Source: Omnitrophica WOR_2 bacterium GWA2_47_8 (GTDB lineage Bacteria; Omnitrophota; Gorgyraeia; Zapsychrales; GWA2-47-8). Taken from it: a DNA stretch of 10,604 nt. Under the pieces are notes generated by a model, which searched no databases, had not been told where the DNA came from, and was given only the letters and a program-made list of their open reading frames with translations. This document shows, piece after piece, positions 1 to 7,097 of the stretch. A program made the position numbers and the translations under genes. The stretch is taken from positions 1,070 through 11,673 of the forward strand of contig MHFY01000001.1 of the NCBI GenBank assembly GCA_001805375.1. Reading direction: 5' to 3'. Every line of letters begins with the position of its first letter. Position 1 is the first letter of the stretch.

Positions 1-214
1 AACGAAAACGGTGATAAAATTGACTGCCATTGTCTTTGCTGCTTTGATTAAGATCAAAATCCTTTTTGTATTCGGCGCGGGATCTTTCTTCACCGGTGAC
101 CTTATACTGCCACTGACCGGATCTACCGCTGTCTTGGCCGGCAAAAGATCCAGCGGCAGCAAGAAAAAACAACAGGATAACCATAATGGATCGCTTAATG
201 AACGCTGCGCACAT
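1..214 (-). CDS. Secreted protein of unknown function, N-terminal 71 residues only
   Basis: The gene is open at the window edge. It starts with ATG at 214 behind a good Shine-Dalgarno. It begins MCAAFIKRS, followed by a hydrophobic core (MVILLFFLAAAGSFAG, 11-26), so this is a Sec signal peptide with likely cleavage near Ala25/Gly26. The visible mature part (QDSGRSGQWQYKVTGEERSR...) is polar and charged, rich in Ser, Lys and Asp, and I recognise no domain. It overlaps the COG3014-type gene by 20 bases, so the two are probably translationally coupled and may act together in the envelope. What lies past base 1 decides its identity. Confidence 0.7.
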   Translation of the reverse strand, partial: MCAAFIKRSIMVILLFFLAAAGSFAGQDSGRSGQWQYKVTGEERSRAEYKKDFDLNQSSKDNGSQFYHRFR

Positions 215-1502
215 TGAAAAACCTCTTTTCTCCCTCTTTGAGGGTAACTTCGCCCAACGATCCTGTTCCTAAGATCTTATTATTTTCCCCCAGGAAACTA
301 ACATTGAGTGTATATGAACCTGGGGGTAAAATCAACCGCCCGATGCGGATCTCAGCGGGGAGCGTCTGCCAGCTGCGCAGGTCCGCCTGCTCGGAAAAAA
401 GGTTATAAAGGCTCGAGACGCCCTTAACCGCATACGCCGCCCCTCGGCCGTGTTCCTCTCTCGCTTTCTCTTCTAACGTGCGCTCCAGCGCGTACTTTCC
501 TAAAGGACGGACAATGCCTTTGGCGATAAACCAATTTTTCTTCGCGGTAAAACTTTTCTTGGCAACGGCGACCAGGTTAACGCCCAATTCGGTTTTGGCC
601 TGGAATTTCTTATTTTTTACAGAGACCGCGGCCAATTGCGAATCTTTGATCTCATAAAAACGTTCGTTGTATTCAGGGAAAGCGATCTGCATTAAATAAC
701 CGTCCGGCGTAGGAAAAGAAATATCAACGGGATACTTAATGGCACCCAGGCCATTGGAATGAATAAGGTACACCTCCGCCATGTTTTGCTTTTCATCGAT
801 GCCTCTGTCGAATTTTTCTGCGGCGGCCTTAAGATTTTCTTTTAAGATCAGCGGCGGTGGATGCATATCCTGGTAAAAAGGACTTTCATAAGCCGTAAGT
901 GCTTTTTTATAAGAAATAATTGCGTCATTGAGGTCCTGCCGGCGGTTTGTGCTTTCATAGAGGATCCCGGCGAGCAAACGTCCGAAGGCATCCTCGCGGT
1001 AGACGTTTTTCTCATCGGGATGAAGCTGCTTAAGCAAATTCATTTTCCTGTCTAAACTGCGCGCCTCAACCAGCGCCTCGGAGACGTCATCTAAGGAAAG
1101 ATAATTGAGCGCCTGAAAAATGTTAATTAACGTATGCTCAAATTCCTCTCCGCGATAAGGGGCGTTGATGTCATTCAAGATCCAGGTGGAGAGGATGTTA
1201 CTGATCGATTTTGTATAAAGCTCATCGATTTTGTATTCCGCGAAAGTAAAATAGCGGATGCTCTCTTTATATTCTTTATTAAGGTGAGCAACGTAAGCCC
1301 GGTCGAACAGGTAAAGCAGTTTGCTCTTGGGGCCGTACATTTCCTGCCCCTCTTTAAATACCTGGGCCGCTTGCTGAAAATCATCCGCGGCGACGAGCGC
1401 GTTGATGGTGGCTTGATTGAAAAGGAGAGGTTGTTTTTTGGGGACAGAGCTGCAGGAGGCTAGAAAAAAAACTAAAATAAATAGAATTGAGAAATTATAC
1501 AT
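195..1502 (-). CDS. COG3014-type lipoprotein of unknown function
   Basis: The 435 residues start with a lipoprotein signal MYNFSILFILVFFLASC, with lipidated Cys17. An alpha-helical, TPR-like N-terminal half follows (for example the stretch around AADDFQQAAQVFKEGQEMYG and YKESIRYFTFAEYKIDELY). The C-terminal half is rich in beta strands and includes YLIHSNGLGAIKYP, the ISFPTPDG region and the closing ILPPGSYTLNVSFLG and LKEGEKRFFNVRS. This architecture matches the uncharacterised COG3014 family. An ATG at 1526 is in frame but would add eight residues encoded by element A and spoil the signal peptide, so I start at 1502; no Shine-Dalgarno is seen there. Its last 20 bases overlap the start of the next gene. 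Next to an LpoB-like gene it is probably part of an envelope or cell-wall module, but its activity is unknown. Confidence 0.75.
   Translation of the reverse strand: MYNFSILFILVFFLASCSSVPKKQPLLFNQATINALVAADDFQQAAQVFKEGQEMYGPKSKLLYLFDRAYVAHLNKEYKESIRYFTFAEYKIDELYTKSISNILSTWILNDINAPYRGEEFEHTLINIFQALNYLSLDDVSEALVEARSLDRKMNLLKQLHPDEKNVYREDAFGRLLAGILYESTNRRQDLNDAIISYKKALTAYESPFYQDMHPPPLILKENLKAAAEKFDRGIDEKQNMAEVYLIHSNGLGAIKYPVDISFPTPDGYLMQIAFPEYNERFYEIKDSQLAAVSVKNKKFQAKTELGVNLVAVAKKSFTAKKNWFIAKGIVRPLGKYALERTLEEKAREEHGRGAAYAVKGVSSLYNLFSEQADLRSWQTLPAEIRIGRLILPPGSYTLNVSFLGENNKILGTGSLGEVTLKEGEKRFFNVRSVH
221..226 (-). promoter_or_regulatory. Shine-Dalgarno for the partial secreted-protein gene
   Basis: AAGAGG sits 6 bases before the ATG at 214, inside the coding end of the upstream COG3014-type gene. 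It supports the longer start, which overlaps that gene by 20 bases, over the in-frame ATG at 184. Confidence 0.7.
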
Positions 1503-1624
1503 AAGAATACCAGAGAACCAGAGCATCAGATCGAGAATTCAGATAACAGAACTCAGAAATAAAAACATCTGAACTCTGATTTCTGATATTCTTTATCTGA
1601 TCCTCTGATGCCCTGATTTTCTCT
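1501..1624. repeat. Element A: CAGA-word imperfect inverted repeat, relative of element B
   Basis: The left arm carries words such as CAGAGAAC, CAGAGCAT, CAGATAA and CAGAACT. The right arm carries the complementary TCTG words in reverse order, with an A-rich centre near 1555-1566. It aligns along its length with 7098-7229, sharing the left border ATAAGAATA and the 12-mer CAGATAACAGAA (1540-1551). On the minus strand it runs from the stop of the LpoB-like gene to the start codon of the COG3014-type gene, and two bases of its shared border are part of that ATG. Confidence 0.85.
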
Positions 1625-2227
1625 CTACATCGAATACTTCGTCTTGGTGACGAGTTTCTTTAATTCCGTTTGTTCAAGCCATTTGATCTCATTGGTGGCA
1701 AGGTCGATCAATTCCAGGTTGACCTGATAAAGGACAACATATTTCCCGTGAGTTTCATCGACCACGGCATTGATCGTTCCTTTTAAAATAAAATCCGCGC
1801 CAATTTCTTTTCGTTTGGGTTTGATGGTCTTGGGATCGGTATAGCCGCTTTCCTGCTGGTCTTTTCGCTCTTCGCGGACCTCCAGACGCTCGCCCTTGTC
1901 CGCCACAAACCGCACCTTGCCGGAAGAAATGAGCTCGCTTTCCAGGCTTTTGATAAAGACATCCGCGTTGATATGTTCGCTGCTTTTGTTTTCGATTGTA
2001 CCGACGATAACGACCGGCTGCTGCCCCTTTTCCGCGGTGAAATTGGCCAGCCACTTGCCTTCCAGGCAGTCTTTAATCATGTCTTTAGAAACCATCTGCG
2101 CGTCCGTGTCGTTCCACCGGCCGCTGTAATCCACCACCTGCTCCACCGCCACCCGCTGAACCGTTGTCCCGCCGCAGCCGGCGAAAAGTATTATGGTACT
2201 TACAAAATAAAATAATTTAAATTTCAT
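1625..2227 (-). CDS. lpoB: LpoB-like outer-membrane lipoprotein (penicillin-binding protein activator family)
   Basis: A 200-residue protein whose first 18 residues form a lipoprotein signal ending LFAGC, so Cys18 would be lipidated. The rest matches the LpoB family pattern: SKDMIKDCLEGKWLANF, VVIVGTIENKSSEHINADVF, SGKVRFV followed by RLEVREER and QQESGYTD, then IGADFILKGTI and VLYQVNLELIDLATNEIKW near the end. In Proteobacteria LpoB reaches through the peptidoglycan to stimulate PBP1b; that partner is not in the window, so the same job here is inference. The next gene encodes a COG3014-type lipoprotein, and from memory these families are neighbours in other bacteria. Gap to the propeller gene is 30 bases; the TAG stop is directly followed by element A. 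Confidence 0.85.
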   Translation of the reverse strand: MKFKLFYFVSTIILFAGCGGTTVQRVAVEQVVDYSGRWNDTDAQMVSKDMIKDCLEGKWLANFTAEKGQQPVVIVGTIENKSSEHINADVFIKSLESELISSGKVRFVADKGERLEVREERKDQQESGYTDPKTIKPKRKEIGADFILKGTINAVVDETHGKYVVLYQVNLELIDLATNEIKWLEQTELKKLVTKTKYSM

Positions 2228-2232
2228 AAGAA

Positions 2233-2237
2233 CCTCC
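2233..2237 (-). promoter_or_regulatory. Shine-Dalgarno that fixes the LpoB-like start
   Basis: GGAGG lies 5 bases before the ATG at 2227. It overlaps the alternative in-frame ATG at 2239, so the downstream ATG is the real start. Confidence 0.85.
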
Positions 2238-2250
2238 ATTTAATGGGTCT

Positions 2251-2277
2251 TCAAAAATTATGGACAAAAATTGTCCA
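2251..2277 (-). terminator. Weak intrinsic terminator candidate at the end of the propeller gene
   Basis: On the minus strand TGGACAA-TTT-TTGTCCA (2277-2261) forms a 7-base stem with a 3-base loop, followed by TAATTTTTGA. The stem overlaps the last codons and is followed by the stop. It has only three G-C pairs and the T-run is interrupted, so read-through into the next gene, whose start is 31 bases past the stop, is likely. Confidence 0.3.
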
Positions 2278-3781
2278 CGACCTTTAATGCGTTCGCCGCA
2301 GGATTTGCAGTACCGTAGCTAAACGTCATAATAGTGCCATCATTGCCGGTTTTGCCATCGAAGAAGAATTCATATCTATTGGGAGCGCCAAAAATTCCAG
2401 AACGGAGATTATTGCCTCCGCCGTCAACAGTTAAAATATACATGTCGGCGTCGGATAGCCCACCACTCGCCATACCTATATTTGTTAAGCTTCCCATAAG
2501 CCACCCCATTATATATATCTCATTACAGCGATTAAATTCAATATTAGGGAAAGAAGGCTGACCATATAGACGGGCGGGCTGATAAGTATTTCCCCATAAG
2601 GGATTTAAATTTGTCCCAGAATATTTAACTAAGAATGTGTCTTGATGACCTGGATTGTTAGGATAAGCGGTTACAAGAATCAATGGCGTCATTGAAGGCG
2701 GGGCAAAATTAACAGTGCCGTTAAAAATTCCTGAAAGCAGGATGTCTCCATTATAATCAAATTTAACATCCGCTATTTCTATCCCAGAATTTAGGTTCCC
2801 AAATATATTGTAGGAGAGAATATTTCCCATGGGTGACAAAACTAAGATAATGCCATCATGCGCGCCTATAGTTGGCACAGGGCCGATGCCTGGAAGTATA
2901 ATAGGTTGACCACGACCCTCAACTTCGCCGGCAACCACGATATTACCTGTACGAGAATCGACACTAATGTCTTTGAATCGATCAGTGTTTCCATTGGGGT
3001 TAGTCGAATTGCTGAAGGAAAAAGTCCATTGATATATCAAAGAATTGCCTGTTGCCCCTGGAGAATATTTTGTAATAAAAACATCCTCGTCCAAAGTATT
3101 CCTAATACCTCCTGTACCATGAGGCGGCGGATTAAAATCCACTGAACCATTGAAGGATCCTGTTACATAAACATCATTGGTCCTTGGATCAACCGCGGTA
3201 TCATAAACTACGGCTCCCCCTATAGTTCCCTTTATAAGTCTGGTTGCGCCATATTGGACATTGGAAAGAATTTTGGTAACAAAAGCAGCTGATTGAGTAA
3301 TATTACCCTGCAGGTCAGGGGTCCCGCCAGGTAAAATGTTAAAATTAACGGTGTAATTACCCGGTGTACTTCTACTAAACCGTCCGGTATATATTATATT
3401 ATTTTGACTATCCAAAGCCATATTATCTATATAAGTACGATCGCTTGTAAAGTTTAAATTAAACGGAATGTCGTTCCCAGTTAAACTATCAGCTATACGA
3501 ATATATCCCTTACGCTCAGATGGCCCTGCTGGGGGGAGGGTTAGAAAAGTTCCGTTATAAGAACCACTATATAAAAAAACATTATTAAAAGGCTGAACTG
3601 CGACTGCAGAATCTCCGCTATCGCCATAAGTTTGAACCCACTGTACGCTAAAAGGCTCTATCGGCGCTACCGGCGCTGGTATGGCTGTCTGGGCATATAA
3701 AAAATTTTGGCTAAAACTTACCCATACTAATAGAAGAAAAATACAAATCCCAAATGCTTTGAGGTATTTTACCCTTTCCAT
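2258..3781 (-). CDS. Secreted beta-propeller-like repeat protein of unknown function
   Basis: The 507 residues begin with a signal peptide (hydrophobic about 9-29) and a likely cleavage after LYA at 28-30, giving a secreted or periplasmic protein. Six imperfect repeats spaced about 60-76 residues apart can be seen, each with a D-x-x-x-N-x-x-Y-x-x-G-x-F-x-G core: near 59-80, 118-134, 192-216, 270-288, 336-359 and 411-430. The best copies are VYVTGSFNGSVDF and ILLSGIFNGTVNF. A second conserved strand of the type FLVKYS recurs at about 167, 235, 311, 383 and 447. The pattern resembles SBBP/NHL-type beta-propellers. Its base composition looks lower in GC than the glycan genes. The start is backed by a strong Shine-Dalgarno (GGGGGAG, 3786-3792), 12 bases after manC. 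The role is unknown; binding or scaffold functions are common for such folds. Confidence 0.8.
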   Translation of the reverse strand: MERVKYLKAFGICIFLLLVWVSFSQNFLYAQTAIPAPVAPIEPFSVQWVQTYGDSGDSAVAVQPFNNVFLYSGSYNGTFLTLPPAGPSERKGYIRIADSLTGNDIPFNLNFTSDRTYIDNMALDSQNNIIYTGRFSRSTPGNYTVNFNILPGGTPDLQGNITQSAAFVTKILSNVQYGATRLIKGTIGGAVVYDTAVDPRTNDVYVTGSFNGSVDFNPPPHGTGGIRNTLDEDVFITKYSPGATGNSLIYQWTFSFSNSTNPNGNTDRFKDISVDSRTGNIVVAGEVEGRGQPIILPGIGPVPTIGAHDGIILVLSPMGNILSYNIFGNLNSGIEIADVKFDYNGDILLSGIFNGTVNFAPPSMTPLILVTAYPNNPGHQDTFLVKYSGTNLNPLWGNTYQPARLYGQPSFPNIEFNRCNEIYIMGWLMGSLTNIGMASGGLSDADMYILTVDGGGNNLRSGIFGAPNRYEFFFDGKTGNDGTIMTFSYGTANPAANALKVVDNFCP

Positions 3782-3793
3782 TTCGCTCCCCCT

Positions 3794-4792
3794 TTAAATT
3801 TTTTTAACGTTCTTTACAGCCTGAGATGAACCCCTTTGACAGATCAACAGCGCTTCTTTGGTATCTACAATGATCAGGTCCTTAAGGCCGATCGCGGCGA
3901 TGGGGCGGTTATTGCCCCAGGCTAAAATATTACGGCTGTCGATATTGCGCACATCCCCTCTAAAAATATTCCCGCCCTTTCCCTTCGGCAGGACCTCGCA
4001 GAGCGAATCCCAGCTTCCCACATCCGACCAGCCGATGTCTTTGGCGGCAACAGCCACGACCTTCTTGGAATGTTCCATAATGCCGTAATCGATGGAGATC
4101 TCCGGCAGTTTCGACCAGTTGACCTTGGCATTTTCACTCAAAAGCCGGTAAATCTTAGGTTGATAGCGCTTGAACTCTGCCAAAATCGTTGCGGCCTTAA
4201 AAATAAACATTCCGCTATTCCAAAAGTAATTCTTTGATCTTAGAAATTGTTTTGCTTTTGCGAGTTTGGGTTTTTCAATGAACTGTTGGACCTTTAAAAC
4301 ACCGCCCTTTGAGGACCCCACCTTCAAATATCCAAACCCCGTATCCGGCCGCGTTGGGACAATGCCTAAGGTGACCAAATGATCTTTTTTCGCCGCATCC
4401 ACGGCCCTATTTAAAACCTGATGAAAATTCTTTTCTTTTACCACTAGATGGTCCGACGGCAGAACAGCCAAGACCGCATCCGGATCACTTTTGTAGATTT
4501 CTAAAGCGGCCCAACATATCGCAGCCGCGGTGTTCTTTTTCTGCGGTTCGAGAAGAATATTCCGCAGAGGGACACCTGATCCCGCTAAATGCTTTTTATA
4601 CGCCTGGTTAGACACCAGATAAGTGTTTTTAGTTCCCACAACGCCGCGGATGCGTTTCAAGGTCTTTTGGAACAGGGTCTCTTTCCCAAAGATCTTTAAG
4701 AATTGTTTAGGATTATCCTTTCGGCTTAAAGGCCAGAACCGCGTGCCTGAACCGCCGACCAAGATGACTGCGTATAAATTATTATTTTTCAT
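3794..4792 (-). CDS. manC: Mannose-1-phosphate guanylyltransferase (GDP-mannose pyrophosphorylase)
   Basis: Makes GDP-mannose from GTP and mannose 1-phosphate in the cytoplasm. The 332-residue form has the signature AVILVGGSGTRFWPLSR (8-24) followed by PKQFL (28-32), LPSDH with the metal-site Asp114, GYLKVG (154-159), FIEKP (171-175), WNSGMF (191-196) and IDYGIMEHS, then the GWSDVGSWD motif. It is the single-domain type without a fused phosphomannose isomerase. I start it at ATG 4792 rather than the in-frame ATG at 4834, because the 14 extra residues come from element C and are not family-like. Neither start has a Shine-Dalgarno. The product could feed the two glycosyltransferases or a GDP-deoxy-sugar pathway using the ColD-like enzyme. 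The next gene follows after 12 bases, so the two are likely co-transcribed. Confidence 0.93.
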   Translation of the reverse strand: MKNNNLYAVILVGGSGTRFWPLSRKDNPKQFLKIFGKETLFQKTLKRIRGVVGTKNTYLVSNQAYKKHLAGSGVPLRNILLEPQKKNTAAAICWAALEIYKSDPDAVLAVLPSDHLVVKEKNFHQVLNRAVDAAKKDHLVTLGIVPTRPDTGFGYLKVGSSKGGVLKVQQFIEKPKLAKAKQFLRSKNYFWNSGMFIFKAATILAEFKRYQPKIYRLLSENAKVNWSKLPEISIDYGIMEHSKKVVAVAAKDIGWSDVGSWDSLCEVLPKGKGGNIFRGDVRNIDSRNILAWGNNRPIAAIGLKDLIIVDTKEALLICQRGSSQAVKNVKKI

Positions 4793-4917
4793 AAAGAAAC
4801 AAGATACGAGAAACAATGACCAAATAATGACCAATACCCAAATTCCAAAGAAATTTGGTGATTGGTTAATTGAAAATTATTTGGTTCTTGTCTCTTGGTC
4901 ATTGGTTATTATTATTT
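4793..4917. repeat. Element C: ACCAAT/ATTGGT-word inverted repeat between the GT2 gene and manC
   Basis: Read on the plus strand, the left part carries words such as AATGACC, AAATAATGACC and CCAATACCC. The right part carries the complementary set (TTGGTGATTGG, TTATTTGG, TTGGTCATTGG), so the gap can fold into one long imperfect stem around CCAAAGAAATTTGG (4845-4858). On the minus strand it begins directly after the GT2 stop and ends at the manC ATG. An in-frame ATG inside it would add 14 residues to ManC, but that segment is repeat-derived and the enzyme's conserved N-terminus begins after it. Confidence 0.85.
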
Positions 4918-5769
4918 TCAGCGTCCATTCTTCTGAAATTCCCGGCGGATAAGCCCGCGGTGGCGCTTGTACCCGACATTCAGGATCCTGAACGGATGCC
5001 ACCAATACCTGCTGTTAACGACACCTTGATCCTCTTGAGTTAATTTATGTTCTTGGATTCTTTCCTGCATCACTTTCGGATGACTGCCGAAATAAATCGG
5101 AAATCGTTTCAAGTTACCAAAATTATAAGCACTGGAACCGTTGTCTTGAAGTTTGAATCCCATATCCTTGTGATTGACAAGGCGCTTTTGCATCACATCT
5201 TCCGGCAACACCCAGCCGTAATGATAGAGAAAACAGCCGGTCTTCTTCGACTTTAAACCCCGGCCGCTGATATGCTGAAAGGTATAGGCATCTTCAATAG
5301 ATCTTATCTGTCGATTATTTTTAACAATTCTGTCTTGTTTTTGATACCAGCCGTTGTCATCACGGTAACGGTAAAAACTCCCGAAAAAATGCAGCCACTC
5401 AAAACGCAGCGCCTCCACATTATCGTCACGTAGATACTTCTGCATCATCCTCTTTAATTTCGGGAGATCATTTTCATGAATGACCTCATCCGCCTGCAGG
5501 TAAAAAGCCCAATCACCCTGGCAGAGGCCGAGAGTAAAATTAGTCTGTTCAGAAAGGACTTCCACGCCTTTGGATTGGTCCCAAAGCGTATAAACAACCT
5601 TGATCTTCGGGTCTTTGATCGAGGCAATGAGCTTGTCCGTGCCGTCATTGGAGATGCCGATATTGACGATAAATTCATCGCAGATAGGCAGGATAGACTT
5701 GATCGCCTCTACGATCGGATAATTGTAGAGTAGAGCATTTTTGACGATCGTAAAACCGCTGACTTTCAT
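4918..5769 (-). CDS. GT2-type (GT-A fold) glycosyltransferase
   Basis: A 283-residue protein that starts MKVSGFTIVKNALLYNYPIVEAI-, a common opening in small GT2-like transferases (FTIVKN with a following acidic region). NIGISNDGTDK (36-46) corresponds to the nucleotide-binding loop and WAFYLQADEVIHE (87-99) to the metal-binding region, with Gln92-Ala-Asp94-Glu95 in place of a strict DxD. The C-terminal half is rich in aromatic and basic residues, with no membrane segment. It probably adds a sugar from a nucleotide donor to a surface polysaccharide or lipid-linked acceptor; donor and acceptor are unknown. The start abuts element D and has no Shine-Dalgarno; the TGA stop is immediately followed by element C. 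Confidence 0.85.
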   Translation of the reverse strand: MKVSGFTIVKNALLYNYPIVEAIKSILPICDEFIVNIGISNDGTDKLIASIKDPKIKVVYTLWDQSKGVEVLSEQTNFTLGLCQGDWAFYLQADEVIHENDLPKLKRMMQKYLRDDNVEALRFEWLHFFGSFYRYRDDNGWYQKQDRIVKNNRQIRSIEDAYTFQHISGRGLKSKKTGCFLYHYGWVLPEDVMQKRLVNHKDMGFKLQDNGSSAYNFGNLKRFPIYFGSHPKVMQERIQEHKLTQEDQGVVNSRYWWHPFRILNVGYKRHRGLIRREFQKNGR

Positions 5770-5876
5770 AGTTTTGTCTCGGTTTTCGGTTACGGTTAGG
5801 AAGCCCGTTTCGTTTTTCGGTTACGGCTACGGTTAAAATCACCGTTTAACGTAACCTAAAGCCGATACGGGCATCG
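5770..5876. repeat. Element D: CGGTTA-word inverted repeat between the two glycosyltransferase genes
   Basis: The gap is filled with degenerate 6-7 base words of the CGGTTA/CGGTTTT type, including a partly duplicated block (TCGGTTACGG at 5786-5795 and again at 5817-5826). Three stem segments pair in order: GCCCGT (5803-5808) with ACGGGC (5867-5872), GGTTACG (5819-5825) with CGTAACC (5850-5856), and CGGT (5830-5833) with ACCG (5841-5844). On the minus strand it begins at the GT4 stop and ends at the ATG of the GT2 gene, leaving no Shine-Dalgarno. Confidence 0.8.
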
Positions 5877-6998
5877 TTACCCTAGCCGATTATCGAGTAA
5901 TTCCTCAAATATCTCATTAAACTGCCCGACGGTTTTATCCGGAGGGAAAACCTCTTTGACCCGTCGGTAACCTTCTTCGCCCATCTGCCTGGCCAGGCCA
6001 GGATCACGCAGTAGTTTTAACACACATTCCACTGTCTGGTCAATATTATTCACTTTCGTCAAGTAACCGGTTTTGCCGTTGACCACGATCTCCCGCGGGC
6101 CGCCGCAATCCGTGGCCACGACCGGTTTTTTTAAGCTCATCGCCTCGATCAGGACGCGGCCGAAGGCCTCCTTTTCGGAACAGGACACCAGGACATCAAA
6201 AGCGCTTAACAGATCCGGGATATCGCTTCTGTTCCCGGTAAAGATCACTTTGCCCTGCAGGCCCAGGCTCCTGGCAAATTCCTCAAGTTCTCCTATGGTC
6301 AGCTGATTCATATCCGGCGAATCACCGATGACAAAGAAAACCGCCTGCGGAAATTCCTGCGCCACGATCTTCATGGCCTGCAAAAAAACCTTATGCCCTT
6401 TCCAGGGAATGACACTGCCGATAATGCCTACGATCTTCTGATCGGGGCGGATGTTAAACTCCCGAAAAATTCTTTCTTTATCTTTGACCAGCTGGCTGAA
6501 ACCATCCGCGTCGATGCCGTTATAGACCATATGCACTTCTTTCGGGAAACCATAACTTTTAATATTCTCACGGATACTTTCTGAGACCGCGATCAGCCGG
6601 TCGGAATTAAACGCCCGGAACCGCTTGATCTTGATCGTCGGAATAATATCGTGAATGACGGTCAGGCAGGGAACTTTCAATGCCTTAGCCGTAAAAAAGG
6701 CATACGGTGTGATGCGGTAGGAATTACTTAAAATAAGCTGGATCTTGTTGGCGCGGCAAAGCTGAATGATCTTCCTCAATGTTAAAAGGTTCAAAAACCA
6801 GTATTTAAATCTTCTCCAGGCCCGCATGCGCATATAAATGATCTTGACGTTTAATTTTTCCAGCGCTTCCGTCAAAGGCCCCGGCTCCTGGCAGAGATAA
6901 AAACATTGGTATTTTTTGTCCAGGGATTTCACCAGCGAGATCAGATAAAATTCCGCGCCGGCCAGACAGGACACAGGATGGATAATGAGGATGTTCAT
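5877..6998 (-). CDS. GT4-type (GT-B fold) glycosyltransferase
   Basis: A 373-residue cytoplasmic or membrane-associated protein of normal length for family GT4. The N-terminal half has the GT-B start MNILIIHPVSCLAGAEFYL with the Gly-Ala-Glu acceptor-side loop, a basic patch (MRMRAWRRFKYWF, 56-68) that may bind membrane, and VIHDIIP at 114-120. The C-terminal nucleotide-sugar domain has GSVIPWKGH with Lys200, TGNRSDIPDLLSAFDVLV (254-271) and the EX7E motif EAFGRVLIE with Glu277 and Glu285, followed by GGPREIV and GKTGYL. It should transfer a sugar from an activated donor, with retention, to a growing surface glycan; GDP-mannose or a GDP-heptose-derived sugar is a plausible donor from context only. 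Its start has a visible Shine-Dalgarno (AAAGGA). Confidence 0.9.
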   Translation of the reverse strand: MNILIIHPVSCLAGAEFYLISLVKSLDKKYQCFYLCQEPGPLTEALEKLNVKIIYMRMRAWRRFKYWFLNLLTLRKIIQLCRANKIQLILSNSYRITPYAFFTAKALKVPCLTVIHDIIPTIKIKRFRAFNSDRLIAVSESIRENIKSYGFPKEVHMVYNGIDADGFSQLVKDKERIFREFNIRPDQKIVGIIGSVIPWKGHKVFLQAMKIVAQEFPQAVFFVIGDSPDMNQLTIGELEEFARSLGLQGKVIFTGNRSDIPDLLSAFDVLVSCSEKEAFGRVLIEAMSLKKPVVATDCGGPREIVVNGKTGYLTKVNNIDQTVECVLKLLRDPGLARQMGEEGYRRVKEVFPPDKTVGQFNEIFEELLDNRLG

Positions 6999-7049
6999 CC
7001 CAATTTTCCTTTAATATTACCCAATTTATAGTACAGATAAAATTGGGAT
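6996..7049 (-). promoter_or_regulatory. Possible start-codon-masking RNA switch and ribosome-binding site of the GT4 gene
   Basis: In the minus-strand leader, segment 1 (ATCCCAATTTT, 7049-7039) can pair perfectly over 11 bases with segment 3 (AAAATTGGGAT, 7007-6997), which includes the first two bases of the start codon. It can instead pair over 8 bases with segment 2 (AAATTGGG, 7027-7020). The two pairings exclude each other. The Shine-Dalgarno AAAGGA (7012-7007) lies at the base of the 1:3 hairpin, 8 bases before the ATG, so 1:3 would hide the start and 1:2 would free it. The stems are AT-rich, so this may be chance. Confidence 0.4.
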
Positions 7050-7051
7050 AA

Positions 7052-7091
7052 GTACTTATTACATCTAATAATATTTAGCGAAAATAAGTAC
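7052..7091. promoter_or_regulatory. Inverted repeat GTACTTATT/AATAAGTAC upstream of the GT4 gene
   Basis: Two perfect 9-base arms, GTACTTATT at 7052-7060 and AATAAGTAC at 7083-7091, are separated by 22 AT-rich bases. The site is in the only part of the glycan cluster's intergenic DNA that is not made of word repeats, about 55-95 bases upstream of the GT4 start. It might be an operator or part of an AT-rich promoter, but no convincing -35/-10 pair can be named. Confidence 0.35.
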
Positions 7092-7097
7092 ATAGTT

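Noticed and set aside
11..217. 68-codon plus-strand open frame at the window edge
   Set aside because: It is antisense to the partial secreted-protein gene, which has a good Shine-Dalgarno and a signal peptide.
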